From the NCBI GenBank assembly GCA_947474495.1, contig CANJIM010000017.1:1-46429 (forward strand): a stretch of 46,429 nt of DNA, read 5' to 3'. This DNA is from Rhodospirillaceae bacterium (GTDB taxonomy: Bacteria; Pseudomonadota; Alphaproteobacteria; SMXQ01). The notes under the pieces were generated by a model. The model did no database searches and was not told the origin of the DNA. It was given only the letters and a program-made list of their open reading frames with translations. This document shows positions 43,774-46,429 of this stretch, one piece after another. A program made the translations under genes and the position numbers. Position 1 is the stretch's first letter; each line of letters opens with the position of its first letter.

Positions 43774-45063
43774 ATGAGCCGGCGCATGACCTGGCTCGGT
43801 CAGCGCCAGGAATTGCTCGCCCAGAACATCGCCAACGCCGACACGCCAGGCTACACGGCGCAAGATCTCAAGCCGCAGAATTTCAGCGACGTGCTCAAGA
43901 GCAAGATGGGCGCGTCGCTGCAGATGGCTTCCACGTCCGGCGGCCATCTCGGCGGCGTCGCGCATGACTTCAACAACCTGCTCACCGTCATGATCGGCTT
44001 TTGCGATCTCTTGCTGCTGCGCCACCGGCCCCGCGAGCAGACTTTCGCCGACATCATGCAGATCAAGCAGAACGCCAATCGCGCGGCGAACTTGGTGCGC
44101 CAGCTGCTTGCCTTCTCGCGCCAGCAGACCCTGCAGCCGAAAATTCTCGACGTCACCGACATCCTCGCCGAGCTGTCGAACCTGCTGCGCCGCCTGATCG
44201 GTGTGAACATCCAGCTCAAGGTGGTGCATGGCCGCGACCTCGGCCTGGTGCGCGTCGACCAGGGCCAGTTCGAGCAGGTCATCATCAACCTGGTGGTCAA
44301 CGCGCGCGACGCCATGGCGAGTGGGGGCACGCTGACCATTCGCACCGCCAACGTCATGCTCGATCACGAGATCCAGCGCGGCGTCGAGATCATGCCGGCG
44401 GGCGACTATGTGCAGGTCGAGGTCATCGACACCGGCACCGGCATTCCGGCCGAGAACCTGGAGCGCATCTTCGAGCCGTTCTTCTCGACCAAGGAAGTCG
44501 GCTCCGGCACCGGCCTCGGCCTCTCCACCGTCTACGGCATCGTCAAGCAGACCGGCGGATTCGTCATGGTCGACAGCGTGATGGGGCAGGGCTCTACCTT
44601 CAGCATCTATCTGCCGCGCCATCACGCCACCGCCGCCGAGCGCGTCGTCAGCCATGACGACGAGGCCAATGCCGGCGCGGCGCGCGACCTCACCGGCGTC
44701 GGCACCGTGCTGCTGGTCGAGGACGAAGACGCCGTGCGCCTGTTCGGCGCCCGCGCCCTGCGCAACAAGGGCTACAAAGTGCTCGAGGCCAGGAACGGCG
44801 AGCATGCGCTGGAAGTCATCGCCGCGGCGTCGGAGCCGGTCGATCTCGTCATCACCGACGTCGTCATGCCGGTGCTCGACGGCCCGGAACTGGTGCGCCG
44901 CGTGCGCGAGGCCAATCCCGAGATGAAGGTGATCTTCATCTCCGGCTACGCCGAGGACAACCTGCGCGAGAAGCTGGCGGAAAGCGCCAACGTGCATTTC
45001 CTGCCCAAGCCCTTCAGCCTGCAGCAGCTCGCCGGCAAGGTGAAGGAAGTGCTGGCGGGGTGA
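43774..45063 (+). CDS. FlgB-CckA fusion: flagellar rod N-terminus joined to kinase core and receiver
   Basis: A 429-residue open frame. Residues 1-58 are the N-terminus of the flagellar basal-body rod protein FlgB ([20 protein letters not shown], 16-35). From residue 62 it is the CckA catalytic core: HisKA with [20 protein letters not shown] (phospho-acceptor His64), HATPase with [17 protein letters not shown] and [12 protein letters not shown], and a receiver with Asp362 in [12 protein letters not shown]. The CckA sensor part and the rest of FlgB are missing. The join is at about 43939-43956, where FlgB-like GGHLGG and the CckA-type GQLAGG sequence resemble each other. The true FlgB start ATG 43742 is one base out of frame (A4 tract at 43753-43756), so ATG 43774 is the in-frame start. 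It may be a soluble CckA remnant or an assembly join. Confidence 0.85.
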   Translation: MSRRMTWLGQRQELLAQNIANADTPGYTAQDLKPQNFSDVLKSKMGASLQMASTSGGHLGGVAHDFNNLLTVMIGFCDLLLLRHRPREQTFADIMQIKQNANRAANLVRQLLAFSRQQTLQPKILDVTDILAELSNLLRRLIGVNIQLKVVHGRDLGLVRVDQGQFEQVIINLVVNARDAMASGGTLTIRTANVMLDHEIQRGVEIMPAGDYVQVEVIDTGTGIPAENLERIFEPFFSTKEVGSGTGLGLSTVYGIVKQTGGFVMVDSVMGQGSTFSIYLPRHHATAAERVVSHDDEANAGAARDLTGVGTVLLVEDEDAVRLFGARALRNKGYKVLEARNGEHALEVIAAASEPVDLVITDVVMPVLDGPELVRRVREANPEMKVIFISGYAEDNLREKLAESANVHFLPKPFSLQQLAGKVKEVLAG

Positions 45064-45122
45064 GGGCAGGCGGCTAGAATGGTCGCAGACGATTTCCCGC
45101 CCAGCTCCCCCGCGAGGTTCCC

Positions 45123-45650
45123 ATGCGCTTTGCCAAAAATCTCATCGCCGCCGCCCTTCTGACCGTCACAGCCGCCGTGCCCGCCTTCGCGCAGAACGCC
45201 GCACCGCGCGAGACGCTCTTGATGGAGACGAGCAAGGGCCCCGTCGTCATCGAGCTGCGCCCCGATCTCGCACCCAAGCATGTCGCGCGCATCAAGGAGC
45301 TGACCGGCAAGGGCTTCTACGACGGTCTGAAGTTCCACCGCGTCATCGAAGGCTTCATGGCGCAGACCGGCGACCCTAAAGGCAACGGCACCGGCGGCTC
45401 CGGCGTCAAAATTCCGGCGGAAATCTCCAACGCGCGCTTCACGCGCGGCACCGTCGGCATGGCGCGCAGCCAGTCCTTCGACTCGGCGGACAGCCAGTTC
45501 TTCATCTGCTTCAAGGACTGCGCGTTTTTGAACGGCCAATACACCATCTGGGGCCAGGTCGTGCAGGGCATGGAGAACGTCGACAAAATCACCCGCGGCG
45601 AGCCGCCGCGTACGCCCGACACCATCGTCAAGATGACGGTGGCGAAGTAA
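45123..45650 (+). CDS. secreted cyclophilin-type peptidyl-prolyl isomerase
   Basis: A 175-residue cyclophilin with a signal peptide (cleavage near AFA-QN, residue 21), so it acts in the periplasm. Core motifs are FYDGLKFHRVIEGFMAQTGD, the MARSQSFDSADSQFFICF strand and LNGQYTIWGQVVQGM. GAGG lies before the ATG. It is 59 bp after the FlgB-CckA frame and upstream of recA, so recA may share read-through but also has its own regulated promoter. Confidence 0.9.
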   Translation: MRFAKNLIAAALLTVTAAVPAFAQNAAPRETLLMETSKGPVVIELRPDLAPKHVARIKELTGKGFYDGLKFHRVIEGFMAQTGDPKGNGTGGSGVKIPAEISNARFTRGTVGMARSQSFDSADSQFFICFKDCAFLNGQYTIWGQVVQGMENVDKITRGEPPRTPDTIVKMTVAK

Positions 45651-45694
45651 TTCGCGGTTTTCTGCCAAACAAGCCGCTTTCGCTAAATTTGTAG

Positions 45695-45709
45695 GAACAC
45701 CCTGAGAAC
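45695..45709 (+). promoter_or_regulatory. LexA (SOS) box before recA
   Basis: GAACACCCTGAGAAC is the alphaproteobacterial SOS box GAAC-N7-GAAC, about 120 bases upstream of the recA start. An AT-rich inverted repeat (TGAATTAT / ATAATTCA, 45716-45735) containing a TATAAT-like element lies just after it and may be the -10 region. Confidence 0.8.
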
Positions 45710-45831
45710 ATAGACTGAATTATTGTTATAATTCAATCTATTAACGACCCCCCTTGCAAAAGAGAACAAACCATGAATATCTGATCGCATTGCGCCGGTC
45801 GGGGCGCCATGGAATAAGGAGGGTCAAGCCT

Positions 45832-46429
45832 ATGGGCGTCACCGCGTTTCCCCTGGAAAAAGCAAATATGGACAAGAACAAAGCCCTCGAAGCGGCGCTC
45901 GGTCAGATCGAACGCAACTTCGGCAAGGGCTCGATCATGAAGCTCGGCCAGCGCGAGGCCTCGGTCGAAGCCGAAGTGGTTTCCACCGGCTCGCTCGGCC
46001 TCGACATCGCCCTCGGCATCGGCGGCCTGCCGCGCGGCCGCATCATCGAAATTTACGGCCCGGAAAGTTCGGGCAAGACGACCCTGGCGCTCCATGTCGT
46101 CGCCGAGGCCCAGAAGGCCGGCGGCACCTGCGCCTTCATCGACGCGGAGCACGCGCTCGATCCCGGCTATGCCCGCAAGCTCGGCGTCAAGATCGACGAC
46201 TTGCTGATCTCGCAGCCCGACGCCGGCGAACAGGCGCTGGAAATCGCCGACACGCTGGTGCGCTCGGGCGCCGTCGAAGTGCTGGTGATCGATTCGGTCG
46301 CCGCGCTGGTGCCGCGCGCCGAACTCGAGGGCGAGATGGGCGATTCGCACGTCGGCCTGCATGCCCGCCTGATGAGCCAGGCGCTGCGCAAGCTGACCGG
46401 CTCGATCTCGCGCTCGAACTGCATGGTCA
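45832..46429 (+). CDS. recA: RecA recombinase (N-terminal part)
   Basis: The frame is open to the right edge, giving the first 199 residues. The Walker A motif is GPESSGKT (76-83); the [10 protein letters not shown] and [12 protein letters not shown] (Walker B) blocks are present. The start ATG 45832 follows AAGGAGGG with 8-base spacing, and the alternative ATG at 45868 lacks one. RecA drives homologous recombination and the cleavage of LexA and S24 repressors, including plausibly the one at 17160. A LexA box lies upstream. Confidence 0.96.
   Translation, partial: MGVTAFPLEKANMDKNKALEAALGQIERNFGKGSIMKLGQREASVEAEVVSTGSLGLDIALGIGGLPRGRIIEIYGPESSGKTTLALHVVAEAQKAGGTCAFIDAEHALDPGYARKLGVKIDDLLISQPDAGEQALEIADTLVRSGAVEVLVIDSVAALVPRAELEGEMGDSHVGLHARLMSQALRKLTGSISRSNCMV

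Noticed and set aside
1-46429. CRISPR array or insertion sequence
   Set aside because: No regularly spaced repeats, no transposase frame and no long terminal inverted repeats were seen.

Overview
This window is GC-rich chromosomal DNA from an alphaproteobacterium, most likely Rhodospirillales-like. The evidence is a ctrA/chpT/cckA-type cell-cycle set, a DUF3553 gene next to chpT, a single-cysteine DksA, the sfsA-map-radC cluster, an alphaproteobacterial SOS box (GAAC-N7-GAAC) before recA, and orphan tripartite-tricarboxylate (Bug) binding proteins. It opens inside purS and closes inside recA.

Layout. 0-10 kb is mostly housekeeping on the minus strand: purC-purS, an NRDE/TANGO2 protein, purB, three secreted or lipid-anchored proteins, then sfsA-map-radC-cupin-ybaK read as one operon facing alkB. 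10-17 kb holds two solute-binding proteins, a GGDEF/EAL protein, a CinA-type MoCF protein and a soluble PAS histidine kinase. 16.7-20.4 kb looks like a phage-derived island: an S24 repressor with two matching promoter/operators, two unknown genes those promoters would control, an AT-richer FkbM methyltransferase and a GTA-type holin pair. It ends at a tRNA-Leu(UAA) whose 3' end faces the island. 20.6-28.2 kb is catabolism and transport (isochorismatase-like protein, dienelactone hydrolase, SDR, Bug protein, TerC, AbrB) plus argE and nadK. 30.3-37.4 kb is an aromatic-degradation and uptake cluster: LigB-type dioxygenase, LysR regulator, binding protein, Rieske oxygenase, fused ABC permease and cupin, with no ATPase gene in view. 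moaA follows.

The most unusual part is 38.4-45.1 kb plus the gene at 28.3-30.2 kb. A PAS histidine kinase carries three in-frame stops, chpT carries an in-frame TAA, and a TonB-like/Sel1/ankyrin gene carries an in-frame TAG. A reading frame at 43774-45063 joins the N-terminus of flagellar FlgB to the kinase core and receiver of CckA, while ctrA itself is intact. Read together, this is either a lineage dismantling its flagellum and the CckA-ChpT-CtrA phosphorelay, with a possible soluble CckA remnant, or a sequence whose assembly needs checking. Raw-read support is decisive for which.
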